Shown: one piece after another, positions 33,750 to 42,010 of the stretch | Layout: every line of letters begins with the position of its first letter | Numbering within the stretch: position 1 is the first letter of the stretch | Source of the DNA: Tabrizicola_A sp964393035 | Lineage (GTDB): Bacteria; Pseudomonadota; Alphaproteobacteria; Rhodobacterales; Rhodobacteraceae | DNA length: 64,000 bases | NCBI GenBank assembly: GCA_964393035.1 | Contig: CAYMRX010000001.1 | Coordinates: forward strand, 186,001 to 250,000 | Direction: 5' to 3' | Position numbers and translations under genes: made by a program | The notes under the pieces: generated by a model | What the model saw: the letters and a program-made list of their open reading frames with translations, nothing else | What the model was told of the DNA's origin: nothing | Database searches by the model: none

Positions 33750-34133
33750 TCAACCGATCGGGGTCAAGAGCCGCCGCACCTCGGCCCGCAGATCGCGCAA
33801 CTCGAAAGGCTTGGTGATGAAGCCATCGGCGCCGATCTCCAGCCCTTTGCGCTTTTCAATGGCCGAGCCGCGCGCCGTCATCATCAGGATCTTCACATCC
33901 CTCAGCGACGGGTCCCGCCGCACACCCGCACAGATTTCATAGCCCGAGGCACCGGGCAGCATGATGTCAAGCAGCACCAGATCAGGATGCATGTCACGGA
34001 TACGCGCCAGCGCGACTGCGCCGTCGGCGATGCGGGCATGGTCATAGCCTTCGCGGGTCATCAGAAATTCCAGCGCGAGGGCGATGTTGTCTTCGTCTTC
34101 GACCACAAGGATGCGGGGTTTCTTGTCGCTCAT
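33750..34133 (-). CDS. Single-domain response regulator
   Basis: A 127-residue CheY-like receiver without an output domain. The acidic pocket is VVEDEDN, the phosphoryl acceptor Asp lies in DLVLLDIMLPGASGYEIC, the conserved Thr in ILMMTARGS, and Lys in GFITKPFELRDL. ATG 34133 gives MSDKKPRILVVEDE; an upstream extension is not supported. No histidine kinase gene is adjacent. It lies upstream of nhaA on the same strand, though a link to pH or sodium control is only positional. Confidence 0.9.
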   Translation of the reverse strand: MSDKKPRILVVEDEDNIALALEFLMTREGYDHARIADGAVALARIRDMHPDLVLLDIMLPGASGYEICAGVRRDPSLRDVKILMMTARGSAIEKRKGLEIGADGFITKPFELRDLRAEVRRLLTPIG

Positions 34134-34217
34134 GGCACGCGCCACCGCGAAAGGGTTGAAATGCGCGGCGCCTGCGTCCATGACTGAACAACCGCATTTT
34201 CAGCCAAAGAGCCCGCC

Positions 34218-34505
34218 ATGCCAACCGTCGCCGACCTGATCTCTGCCGCGCTGACCGATCCGTTCCGCATCATTCTGTTGGTGGGTCTGGTGGCCACCCA
34301 GCGCCGGACAGCCGCCGTCACCGGCGCGGTCTTGCCCTTGGCGGCGGGGATGCTGTTTGTCGCCGTCATCATCCCCCTGACCATGGGCTTTGGTGCCGAG
34401 GCCGGCCTGCCGAAGGCGGTGGTGGCGGGGCTTGTCGCCAATGCGATCTGGCTGGTGCCGATCATTGCCATCACCCGCTTTTGGGAAGGCCGCGCGCGCC
34501 GATAA
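34218..34505 (+). CDS. Small membrane protein of unknown function
   Basis: A 95-residue protein with about three hydrophobic helices (RIILLVGLVATQ; AAVTGAVLPLAAGMLFVAVIIPLTM; VVAGLVANAIWLVPIIAITRF) and a basic C-terminus (WEGRARR). I recognise no family. It is divergent from the response regulator (84 bases between starts) and convergent with the MHS transporter gene. Confidence 0.65.
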   Translation: MPTVADLISAALTDPFRIILLVGLVATQRRTAAVTGAVLPLAAGMLFVAVIIPLTMGFGAEAGLPKAVVAGLVANAIWLVPIIAITRFWEGRARR

Positions 34506-34656
34506 CCAAGGCTCCCGCCCAGCCAGCCGACCGCGCCATCGCACTCACGGGTCACACGCATCTTTCTTAACCGGAGCCTGCCCAACCGCTGTCTGTGGGG
34601 GTAGGCTTTCCTTTCGTCGCATCGGACGCAACCGCATCCGATCCGAGGAAAGGAAA

Positions 34657-34684
34657 AGGGCGCGCGAGCTTTCCCGCGCGCCCT
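34657..34684 (-). terminator. Rho-independent terminator of the MHS transporter gene
   Basis: A perfect ten-pair stem AGGGCGCGCG / CGCGCGCCCT with an eight-base loop. Read on the minus strand it lies 15 bases after the transporter stop and is followed by TTTTCCTTTCC. A second, weaker hairpin (around 34621-34642, ATCGGA arms) lies beyond it. Confidence 0.75.
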
Positions 34685-34699
34685 GATTTTCAAGCCAGC

Positions 34700-36577
34700 T
34701 TACTCATTGGTATCTGCGAAGATGTCTTTCTTGTGGGTGCCACCCGGCACAAAGAGCGCACCGATGACCACGGTCATCAGGGCAACGCAGATCGCATACC
34801 ACAGGCCGGTGTAGATATTGCCAGCCTGAGCCGAGATCGCGAAAGCGGTCGCGGGCAGCAGGCCACCGAACCAGCCGTTGCCGATGTGGTAAGGCAGCGA
34901 CAGGCCGGAGTAGCGGATGCGGGTCGGGTAGAGTTCGACAAGCATGGCGGCGATCGGGCCGTAAACCATCGTCACCAGCACGATCAGATAGGTCAGGATC
35001 AGGATGATCGAGATCTTCTGGCCGGTGAAGATGTCCAGAACGTTTTCGGCCTTGGCAACCGTGGTGTTGTCGGTGGCCACGATCGGATAACCCGCCGCAG
35101 TCAACGCATCAGCCACAGCCTTTTCAAAGGCAGGTTTCACACCCTTGGCAGCATCCAGTGCGGCTTTCGCAGCATCCTTGGCGGCCTGATCGGTGCCCTT
35201 GTCGGCTTCTTCCTGCGCGGTGGTCAGCGCCTTGATGTCAGCGCCGTTCTTGCCGGCGTCGAAGGAGGCGATCACGGTTTCACCAACCTTGATGGTGGCA
35301 GGTTCGCCCGCCGGGCCATCAACGGTTTCCGAGTTCACCGACAGCGAGTAGAGCTTCGCCTTGGCGATATCGCAGGAGTTGGTGAACTTGACGGTGCCGG
35401 TCGGGTTGAACTGGAACGAGCAGTCAGCCGGGTCGGCGGTCACGGTCACAGTGGTCTGCTGGGCCGCATGCAGCATCGGGTTCGCGGTCTTGGTCAGGAA
35501 ACCGAACACCGGGAAGTAGGTGATGGCGGCAATCAGGCAGCCTGCCAGAATGATCGGCTTGCGGCCGATCTTGTCGGACAGACGGCCAAAGAAGATGAAG
35601 CCGTAGGTGCCGAGGATCAGCGACCAGGCGACAAAGACGTTGGCCGAGAAGCTGTCAACCTTGATGACGTTCTGCATGAAGAACAGGGCATAGAACTGGC
35701 CCGAGTACCACACGACAGCCTGACCAGCGGTCAGACCCAGCAGGGCGATCAAGGCGATCTTGCCGTTCTTCCAGTTGCCGAAGGCTTCGCGCAGCGGGGC
35801 TTTCGAAGCCGCGCCTTCCGCTTTCATCTTCTTGAAGGCGGGCGATTCATTCATCTGCAAACGGATGTAGAGCGAGATCAGCAAAAGAACGATCGAGCCA
35901 AGGAACGGCACGCGCCAGCCCCAGGCGTTGAAGGCTTTCTGCATGGCAGGGGTGCCATCGGCGTTCATCGTCGGCGCACCGGCGGCGTCCAGCACCGGCA
36001 GGTCCGGATAATTGCCGTTGATGTAACCCTGAACCGACAGGATCACGATCAGCGACAGCAAAAGACCCAGCGTTGCGGTGGTCTGGATGAAGGCGGTGTA
36101 ATAGCCGCGCTGTCCTTGCGGCGCGTGTTCGGCCACATAGACGGCAGCACCACCATATTCACCCCCCAGAGCCAGACCCTGCAACATGCGCAGGCCGATC
36201 AGGATGACGGGTGCCGCGATGCCCCACGAATAGTAGGACGGCAAGAGGCCGACGAGGAAGGTCGACAGGCCCATGATGAGGATGGTCATCAGGAAGGTGT
36301 ACTTGCGGCCGATCAGGTCGCCCAGCATCCCGAACACCAGCGCACCGAAGGGGCGCACGATGAAGCCCGCGGCAAAGGCCAGAAGGGCAAAGACGTTCCG
36401 GGTCGCTTCCGGGAACGGCGTGAAGAACTGCGCGCCGATCATCGCGGCGAGCGATCCGTAAAGATAGAAGTCGTACCATTCGAAAACGGTACCGGCGGAC
36501 GAAGCAAGGATAACCTTCTTCTCCTCTCCGGTCATGGGGCGCGCGCGAACGTTCCCCGCAGCATCAATACTAGCCAT
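34700..36577 (-). CDS. MHS-family MFS transporter with a large periplasmic insertion
   Basis: A 625-residue major-facilitator protein of the metabolite:H+ symporter group (SAGTVFEWYDFYLYGSLAA, RPFGALVFGMLGDLIGRK, GLALGGEYGGAAVYVAEHAP). Usual members have about 430-550 residues. This one carries an extra ~155-residue domain (about 364-520) between helices 9 and 10, predicted periplasmic, with two cysteines (386 and 402) and an Ala/Lys-rich helical stretch, plus a shorter insert (about 184-220) between helices 5 and 6. It ends DIFADTNE before a strong terminator. It follows acs and adk on the same strand, so a carboxylate substrate is plausible. Confidence 0.85.
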   Translation of the reverse strand: MASIDAAGNVRARPMTGEEKKVILASSAGTVFEWYDFYLYGSLAAMIGAQFFTPFPEATRNVFALLAFAAGFIVRPFGALVFGMLGDLIGRKYTFLMTILIMGLSTFLVGLLPSYYSWGIAAPVILIGLRMLQGLALGGEYGGAAVYVAEHAPQGQRGYYTAFIQTTATLGLLLSLIVILSVQGYINGNYPDLPVLDAAGAPTMNADGTPAMQKAFNAWGWRVPFLGSIVLLLISLYIRLQMNESPAFKKMKAEGAASKAPLREAFGNWKNGKIALIALLGLTAGQAVVWYSGQFYALFFMQNVIKVDSFSANVFVAWSLILGTYGFIFFGRLSDKIGRKPIILAGCLIAAITYFPVFGFLTKTANPMLHAAQQTTVTVTADPADCSFQFNPTGTVKFTNSCDIAKAKLYSLSVNSETVDGPAGEPATIKVGETVIASFDAGKNGADIKALTTAQEEADKGTDQAAKDAAKAALDAAKGVKPAFEKAVADALTAAGYPIVATDNTTVAKAENVLDIFTGQKISIILILTYLIVLVTMVYGPIAAMLVELYPTRIRYSGLSLPYHIGNGWFGGLLPATAFAISAQAGNIYTGLWYAICVALMTVVIGALFVPGGTHKKDIFADTNE

Positions 36578-36683
36578 GTGGCCTCCTCCATTTTGTCCAG
36601 CCCCAATAGGCCGGGTCCCTGTTCCAGATGCCTTTGCCGGTTGTTCTGTCCCCGAAGGGCCCGGCTAAGACGCCTGTCTCCCA

Positions 36684-36711
36684 ACTTCCGCACCCTTGAG
36701 GGGCGGGAAGT
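36684..36711. other. Hairpin between adk and the MHS transporter gene
   Basis: ACTTCCGCACCC and GGGGCGGGAAGT pair with one mismatch around a TTGA loop. It lies seven bases past the adk stop on the minus strand, without a T-tract. It may reduce read-through or stabilise mRNA ends between two operon genes. Confidence 0.35.
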
Positions 36712-36717
36712 ATTCCA

Positions 36718-37386
36718 TCAGGCCGCGACGCCTTGAACGATGTGTCCAAGCGCGGCGCGGATATCTGCGATGGCCCCCATCGCGTCGATCTTCTGAAGCA
36801 CACCGCGGCCTTCGTAATAGGCGATCAGCGGCGCGGTCTGGGCGTGATAGGCCTTCAGCCTTTCGCGCACGGTTTCGGCATTGTCATCGGCCCGGCGGTT
36901 GAAGCCGGTGCCGCCGCATTTGTCGCAGGTGCCCGCGACGGCAGGCTTCTTGAACTGGTCATGATAACCCTCGCCGCAGGCGCAGGTGTAGCGGCCGGAA
37001 ACCCGGCCCACCATCGCCTCGTCATCCACTTCAAGGCTGATCGCTGCGGTGACGGATCGGCCATTGGTGGCCAAAAGCCCATCAAGTGCAGCGGCCTGTC
37101 CGGCGGTGCGCGGAAAGCCGTCAAGGATGATGCCGCGGGCCACATCGGGCTGCGCCATGCGGTCGCGCAGGATGGCCAGCACGATGTCATCGCTGACAAG
37201 CTGGCCCGCCTTCATCACCGCCTTGGCGCGTCTGCCAGCCTCGGTGTCGGCCGCCACGGCCGCCCGCAGCATGTCGCCGGTCGACAGTTGCACCAGACCG
37301 AAGTCTTCCTCCAGCATGCGGGCCTGCGTGCCTTTGCCGGCCCCGGGGGGGCCAAGCAGGATCAGAACGGGTGCGTGCGCCGTCAT
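36718..37386 (-). CDS. adk: Adenylate kinase, zinc-lid type
   Basis: Interconverts ATP + AMP and two ADP. The 222-residue long form has the P-loop ILLGPPGAGKGTQA, STGDMLRAAV, the ILDGFPRTAGQA motif, and a LID with four cysteines (RYTCACGEGYHD and TCDKCGGTGF) that should bind zinc. It begins six bases after the acs stop, so it is almost certainly co-transcribed. That suits recycling of the AMP produced by acetyl-CoA synthetase. A second adk elsewhere (for example in a ribosomal-protein operon) cannot be excluded. Confidence 0.95.
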   Translation of the reverse strand: MTAHAPVLILLGPPGAGKGTQARMLEEDFGLVQLSTGDMLRAAVAADTEAGRRAKAVMKAGQLVSDDIVLAILRDRMAQPDVARGIILDGFPRTAGQAAALDGLLATNGRSVTAAISLEVDDEAMVGRVSGRYTCACGEGYHDQFKKPAVAGTCDKCGGTGFNRRADDNAETVRERLKAYHAQTAPLIAYYEGRGVLQKIDAMGAIADIRAALGHIVQGVAA

Positions 37387-37392
37387 CTGCGC

Positions 37393-39357
37393 TTACACCC
37401 GGTTCATGCGGTTGTTGATAAGCTCCTCGACCACCGACGGATCGGCAAGGGTCGAGATGTCGCCAAGGCTGCCATAGTCATTCTCGGCGATCTTGCGCAG
37501 GATGCGGCGCATGATCTTGCCCGAGCGGGTCTTGGGCAAGCCCGGCGCCCATTGGATCAGGTCGGGCTTGGCAATCGGCCCGATTTCGCCCCGAACCCAA
37601 GCCTCCAGCTCTTTGCGCAGCGCGTCCGAGGGTTCGATCCCGTTCATCAAGGTGACATAGGCGTAGATGCCCTGCCCCTTGATCTCATGCGGATAGCCGA
37701 CAACGGCCGCCTCGGCCACCTTGGCATGGGCGACCAGCGCGCTTTCAACTTCGGCCGTGCCCATCCGGTGGCCCGAGACGTTGATCACATCGTCAACGCG
37801 GCCGGTGATCCAGTAATAGCCATCGGCATCGCGCCGGCAGCCGTCGCCGGTGAAGTAATAGCCCTTGTATTGCTGGAAATACGCCTCCTGGAAGCGATCA
37901 TGGTCGCCCCAAAGCGTGCGCATCTGCCCCGGCCAGCTATCCGAGATGCACAAGACCCCCTCGGCCTCGGTTTCGCTTTGACGGCGACCGGTCGACGGGT
38001 CCAGCACCACCGGCTTCACACCGAAGAACGGATTGGTGGCCGAGCCGGGCTTGGCAGGCGTCGCACCCGGCAAGGGCGTGATCATATGGCCGCCGGTTTC
38101 GGTCTGCCAGAAGGTGTCAACGATCGGGCGAGTGCCCTTGCCGACATATTGGTTATACCAGGCCCAGGCCTCGGGGTTGATCGGCTCGCCGACCGAACCC
38201 AGCACTTTCAGGCTGGAAAGATCGTATTTCTCAACCCATTGCGGGCCAAGGCCCATCAGGCTGCGGATTGCGGTCGGCGCGGTGTAGAACTGGTTGACCT
38301 TGTGCTTTTCGATCACTTCCCAGAAACGGCCCGCATCCGGATAGGTCGGCACGCCCTCGAACATCACGGTCGTCGCGCCATTGGCCAAGGGGCCGTAAAG
38401 GATATAGCTGTGACCAGTGACCCAGCCCACATCCGCCGTACACCAGAACACATCGCCATCGTGATAATCGAAGGTGTATTGATGCGTCATCGCGGCATAG
38501 GCCAGATAGCCTCCGCTGGTATGCACAACCCCTTTCGGCTTGCCGGTCGAACCTGACGTATAAAGGATGAACAGCGGGTCTTCGGCCCCCATCGGGCGCG
38601 GCGGACATTCGGGCGAGACCATGTCCATCATGGCCAGAACGTCGACATCACGCCCCTGCACCCAAGAGATTTGATCGCCAGTATGCTTGACGACAAGGCA
38701 ACGCACCTTGTCCGAGCAATGCAGGAGTGCGGCATCCGTGTTGTTCTTCAGCCCGGTCCGCTTGCCACCACGCGGGGCGGTATCGGCGGTGATGACCAGT
38801 TTGGCACCGCAATCGTTGATCCGGTTGGCCAAGGCGTCAGGCGAGAAGCCCGCGAACACGACGGAATGGATCGCCCCGATGCGGGCGCAGGCCAGCATGG
38901 CATAGGCAGCCTCGGGGATCATCGGCAGATAGATCACCACACGATCGCCGCGCATCACGCCCTGCGACAACAGAACGTTCGCCATCCGGTTCACCTTTTC
39001 GGACAGCGTCTTGTAGGTGATGTGCTGGGCGGGCGCTTTCGGATCATCAGGTTCAAAGATGATCGCGGTTTGCAGCGCGCGGTCGCGCAGATGGCGGTCG
39101 ATGCAATTGACCGAGACGTTCAGAACGCCATCCTCGAACCACTTGATGCTGACTTTGCCAAAGGTGAAATCGGTGTTCTTGACGCGCGTATAGGGCTTGA
39201 TCCAATCCAGCCGCTTGCCTTCACGGCCCCAGAACTCATCGGGATCTTCAATGGATTGGGCATACATCCGGGCATAGCCCGCCGCATCCAGATGTGCGGC
39301 TGCGACGAATTCCTTGGACGGTTCATAAACGCCCGCTGCATGTCCGGTTTCTGCCAT
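37393..39357 (-). CDS. acs: Acetyl-CoA synthetase (AMP-forming)
   Basis: Activates acetate with ATP and CoA, releasing AMP and PPi. The 654-residue protein has the usual length and motifs: LFILYTSGSTGKPKGVVH (ATP loop), DTFWQTETGGHMITPLPG, YYFTGDGCRRDADGYYWITG, DVINVSGHRMGTAEVE, and the acetylatable catalytic Lys in PKTRSGKIMRRILRK. GGAGG precedes ATG 39357. It heads the acs-adk-MHS group. The AT-rich upstream region contains TTTGCAA-like sites. Confidence 0.97.
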   Translation of the reverse strand: MAETGHAAGVYEPSKEFVAAAHLDAAGYARMYAQSIEDPDEFWGREGKRLDWIKPYTRVKNTDFTFGKVSIKWFEDGVLNVSVNCIDRHLRDRALQTAIIFEPDDPKAPAQHITYKTLSEKVNRMANVLLSQGVMRGDRVVIYLPMIPEAAYAMLACARIGAIHSVVFAGFSPDALANRINDCGAKLVITADTAPRGGKRTGLKNNTDAALLHCSDKVRCLVVKHTGDQISWVQGRDVDVLAMMDMVSPECPPRPMGAEDPLFILYTSGSTGKPKGVVHTSGGYLAYAAMTHQYTFDYHDGDVFWCTADVGWVTGHSYILYGPLANGATTVMFEGVPTYPDAGRFWEVIEKHKVNQFYTAPTAIRSLMGLGPQWVEKYDLSSLKVLGSVGEPINPEAWAWYNQYVGKGTRPIVDTFWQTETGGHMITPLPGATPAKPGSATNPFFGVKPVVLDPSTGRRQSETEAEGVLCISDSWPGQMRTLWGDHDRFQEAYFQQYKGYYFTGDGCRRDADGYYWITGRVDDVINVSGHRMGTAEVESALVAHAKVAEAAVVGYPHEIKGQGIYAYVTLMNGIEPSDALRKELEAWVRGEIGPIAKPDLIQWAPGLPKTRSGKIMRRILRKIAENDYGSLGDISTLADPSVVEELINNRMNRV

Positions 39358-39708
39358 TGAATCCTCCTCAAGTATGAACAGCTTGGCACGCTGGTCCTGA
39401 CGGCCTGCGGGATATGCAGGTCTCCCCCGTGCCGGGGATGATAGTAGATTTGTAAATGAAGTTCTAACTCTATTTGCAATAATGATTTTTCTGTAAATAA
39501 ATTAACAGGTCAAAAGGTCAATTGTGTAAATTTCGCGAAAATCGGCAGGGAAATGACGCCTTTGCGAGGTTACCTGGAAAAAGGAAAACACCGTTCTCCA
39601 TGCCGTTTGGCGAAAAGACCGAGAAACCCCGCTGAAATGATAGCGCAAGCAATCTGGTGCAGCAGCGGTCAACCCTGCCTCAACACCCCTGTGCAGATGT
39701 GATTCGCC
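39358..39708. other. Gene-free 351-base region with probable acs control sites
   Basis: No coding frame is credible here. Bases 39440-39545 are far more AT-rich than the surroundings. They contain TTTGTAAA (39449-39456), TTTGCAAT (39473-39480), a CTGTAAAT (39491-39498) and a perfect palindrome TTTCGCGAAA (39531-39540). On the minus strand two TTGACC hexamers face acs. TTTGCAA-type sites are bound by RamB/PccR-like regulators of acyl-CoA metabolism, so this is a plausible acs promoter region. From 39546 to the SulP stop nothing distinctive is seen. Confidence 0.5.
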
Positions 39709-41364
39709 CTAAAGCGCAAGGGGATTTCCAAGCCCTTCAGACAGTGCATCAAGCCCCGGAATGAAGCGGACCTGATCGCCGTGAACGCCTGCCCGATGCA
39801 GCGCGCGACGCACCTCAGGCCGCGCGCCAGAGATGACCAGCCGCCCGCCGCGCCGTGCCATTTTGCGCGCCAAAAGCGCCATGGAATAGGCCCCGGAACT
39901 GTCGATCAAAGGCACCCCCGCAAAGTCGACGACAAAGGCGCGCGGATGCTCTGACACCTGATCCAGCACCGTGCCCAGCCGTGCCGCCGCGCCAAAGAAC
40001 CACGGGCCATTGAGATGATAGATCACCACATCCGCCAGTGCCGGATCCTGCATCTCGTCGCCCTTGCGGCGCTCCTCGATGGTGGTGCCGGCGGACATGC
40101 GGTTGATAAAAACCAACCCGGCCAGCGCGAAGCCCACGACAATGCCCTCGGTCAGGTCGCGGAACACCACAAGGCCAAAGGTCACCAGCAGCACCACCGC
40201 ATCGGCGCGCGAATGGCGGACGAGATGCCAGATCTCCTCTTTCTCGGCCATATTCCACGCCACGACCGCCAAAACCCCCGCCAAGGCGGCCAGCGGGATA
40301 TATCCGGCCAGTGGCGCGGCAATCAGCAGAAAGGCCAGCACGAACCCCGCATGCAACATGCCCGATACCGGCCCACGGGAACCGGCGCGCACATTGGTCG
40401 CGGTGCGCGCGATGGTGCCGGTCACGCAAATGCCGCCGAACAGCGGCGTGACGATATTGGCGACACCCTGGGCCAGAAGTTCAGCATTCGGGCGGTGGCG
40501 GCGGCCTGACATGCCATCCGCGACCACGGCGGACAGCAGGCTTTCGATTGCCCCGAGAAGCGTGAAGGACAGCGCCCAAGGCAGGGCGGCCCCCATCGCA
40601 TCGGCCCCGAAACCCGGCAGCATGGGCGCAGGCGGCGTGCGCGGCAGCGCGCCAAAGCGGCTGTGGATCGTCTCGACCGGCAGGCCCAGAACCGCCACCG
40701 CAACCGCGGCCAAGGCCACCGCGATCAGCATGTTGGGCGCCTGCGGCTTCCAGCGCTTGATCCCGACGATCACCGCGATGGTCCCGACCGAGACTGCCAG
40801 CGCCGCCGGGTTCAGACTGGCCCGCGCCGCCCAAAGGGCTTGCAGCCTGTGCCAGACATCGGCCGGTTCGGAACCGGGCAGCGTCAGGCCCAGCAAATCC
40901 TTCAACTGGCTGGCAAAGATGATAAGCGCGATGCCTGCGGTAAAGCCCACCGTCACCGGATAGGGGATGAAGCGCACATAAGACCCCGCGCGCACCAAGG
41001 CCAAAAGGCTCAGGAATATGCCCGAGAGCAGGGTGGCCAGCAGCAGCCCCTCGATCCCGATCTGCGCCACGCAGGCCGCCACCAGCACGATGAACGCCCC
41101 GGCAGGCCCGCCGATCTGATACCGCGACCCGCCCAGAGTCGACACCAGAAAGCCGCCGATGATGGTGGTGAACAGCCCGCGCTCCGGCCCGACACCGCTG
41201 GCAATCGCAATCGCCATCGACAGGGGCAGGGCCACAATGGCCACCGTCAGCCCGGCCATCACATCGGCGCGAAGATCGGCCGCGCGATAGCCTTCGCGAA
41301 AGATCGAAACGAGCTTGGGCAGAAACTCGGAAGGCGGGGCGGCGGGTGTAGGGGCAAGGGCCAT
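39709..41364 (-). CDS. SulP-family anion permease with STAS domain
   Basis: A 551-residue inner-membrane transporter of the SulP/SLC26 group. The N-terminal membrane part has ADVMAGLTVAIVALPLSMAIAIASG and GLFTTIIGGFLVSTLGGSRYQIGGPAGAF, with about a dozen helices. A C-terminal STAS domain (about residues 440-545) carries AFVVDFAGVPLIDSSGAYSM. Substrates of the family include sulfate, bicarbonate and dicarboxylates; no neighbour fixes the substrate. It is divergent from the FMN-barrel protein gene across 148 bases. Confidence 0.9.
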   Translation of the reverse strand: MALAPTPAAPPSEFLPKLVSIFREGYRAADLRADVMAGLTVAIVALPLSMAIAIASGVGPERGLFTTIIGGFLVSTLGGSRYQIGGPAGAFIVLVAACVAQIGIEGLLLATLLSGIFLSLLALVRAGSYVRFIPYPVTVGFTAGIALIIFASQLKDLLGLTLPGSEPADVWHRLQALWAARASLNPAALAVSVGTIAVIVGIKRWKPQAPNMLIAVALAAVAVAVLGLPVETIHSRFGALPRTPPAPMLPGFGADAMGAALPWALSFTLLGAIESLLSAVVADGMSGRRHRPNAELLAQGVANIVTPLFGGICVTGTIARTATNVRAGSRGPVSGMLHAGFVLAFLLIAAPLAGYIPLAALAGVLAVVAWNMAEKEEIWHLVRHSRADAVVLLVTFGLVVFRDLTEGIVVGFALAGLVFINRMSAGTTIEERRKGDEMQDPALADVVIYHLNGPWFFGAAARLGTVLDQVSEHPRAFVVDFAGVPLIDSSGAYSMALLARKMARRGGRLVISGARPEVRRALHRAGVHGDQVRFIPGLDALSEGLGNPLAL

Positions 41365-41512
41365 GGCGGCAACCTGAATTGGAACGGGGGTGGCCAGAAA
41401 TCATGGCGGATCGTTTCAAATGCGATTAACAAACGCTGCAAGGCGGTGCCTGTCAACGGCAATGCCCCCCATGCCGCCCATCTGCGGCGTTTCGCCCCCC
41501 GGAGCCTTCCTC

Positions 41513-42010
41513 ATGGCCAGCCCCAAAGACCCCGTTCAAGCCGCCGATGCCGAGGCCCGCGCGCTGGCGCAAACCCTGCTTGCGGCACCACATGCCGCGC
41601 TGGCGTGGTCCGATCCGGCAACAGGCCATCCGTCGATCAGCCGCATCGCCTTTGGCCTTTGCCCCGATGGCCTGCCGCTGACGCTCATCTCGGGTCTTGC
41701 GCCGCATCTGGCGGCCTTGAAAGCCGATCCGCGCTGTTCGGTGATGCTGGGCGAGGTGGGGGCCAAAGGCGATCCCCTGACCCATCCGCGCCTGATGATC
41801 CGGGCAAGCGCGGTCTTTATGTCCAACGATGACCCGGCCCGCCCCGCAATCCGCGCCCATTGGCTGAAGGGCCACCCGAAGGCGGCCCTTTACATTGACT
41901 TTCCCGATTTTTCCTTTGTCCGGCTGATCCCGGAAAGCGCCCTCTTGAACGGCGGCTTCGCCCGGGCCTTCCGCCTGACCCCCGCCGATTTGCGGGCGCC
42001 GCAAGCTTAG
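41513..42010 (+). CDS. Pyridoxamine 5'-phosphate oxidase-like (HugZ-type) split-barrel protein
   Basis: A 165-residue FMN/heme-binding split-barrel protein. LLAAPHAALAWSDPATGHPSISRIAF and LTLISGLAPHLAALKADPRCSVMLGE are typical of the HugZ/heme-utilisation and PNPOx-like family; HPRLMIRASAVFM continues the barrel. It lacks the extra C-terminal DUF2470 domain of full-length HugZ. The start at 41513 has GGAG nearby; a longer frame from 41390 gives an implausible N-terminus. The role could be heme handling or flavin-dependent reduction. It overlaps the convergent gene's stop by four bases. Confidence 0.78.
   Translation: MASPKDPVQAADAEARALAQTLLAAPHAALAWSDPATGHPSISRIAFGLCPDGLPLTLISGLAPHLAALKADPRCSVMLGEVGAKGDPLTHPRLMIRASAVFMSNDDPARPAIRAHWLKGHPKAALYIDFPDFSFVRLIPESALLNGGFARAFRLTPADLRAPQA

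Noticed and set aside
34595..36736. A 713-codon plus-strand frame opposite the MHS transporter
   Set aside because: Composition and low-complexity Gln/His/Arg-rich product are typical of antisense shadows; the transporter on the other strand is unambiguous.
36733..38556. A 607-codon plus-strand frame opposite adk and acs
   Set aside because: It is antisense to two genes with complete catalytic motifs.
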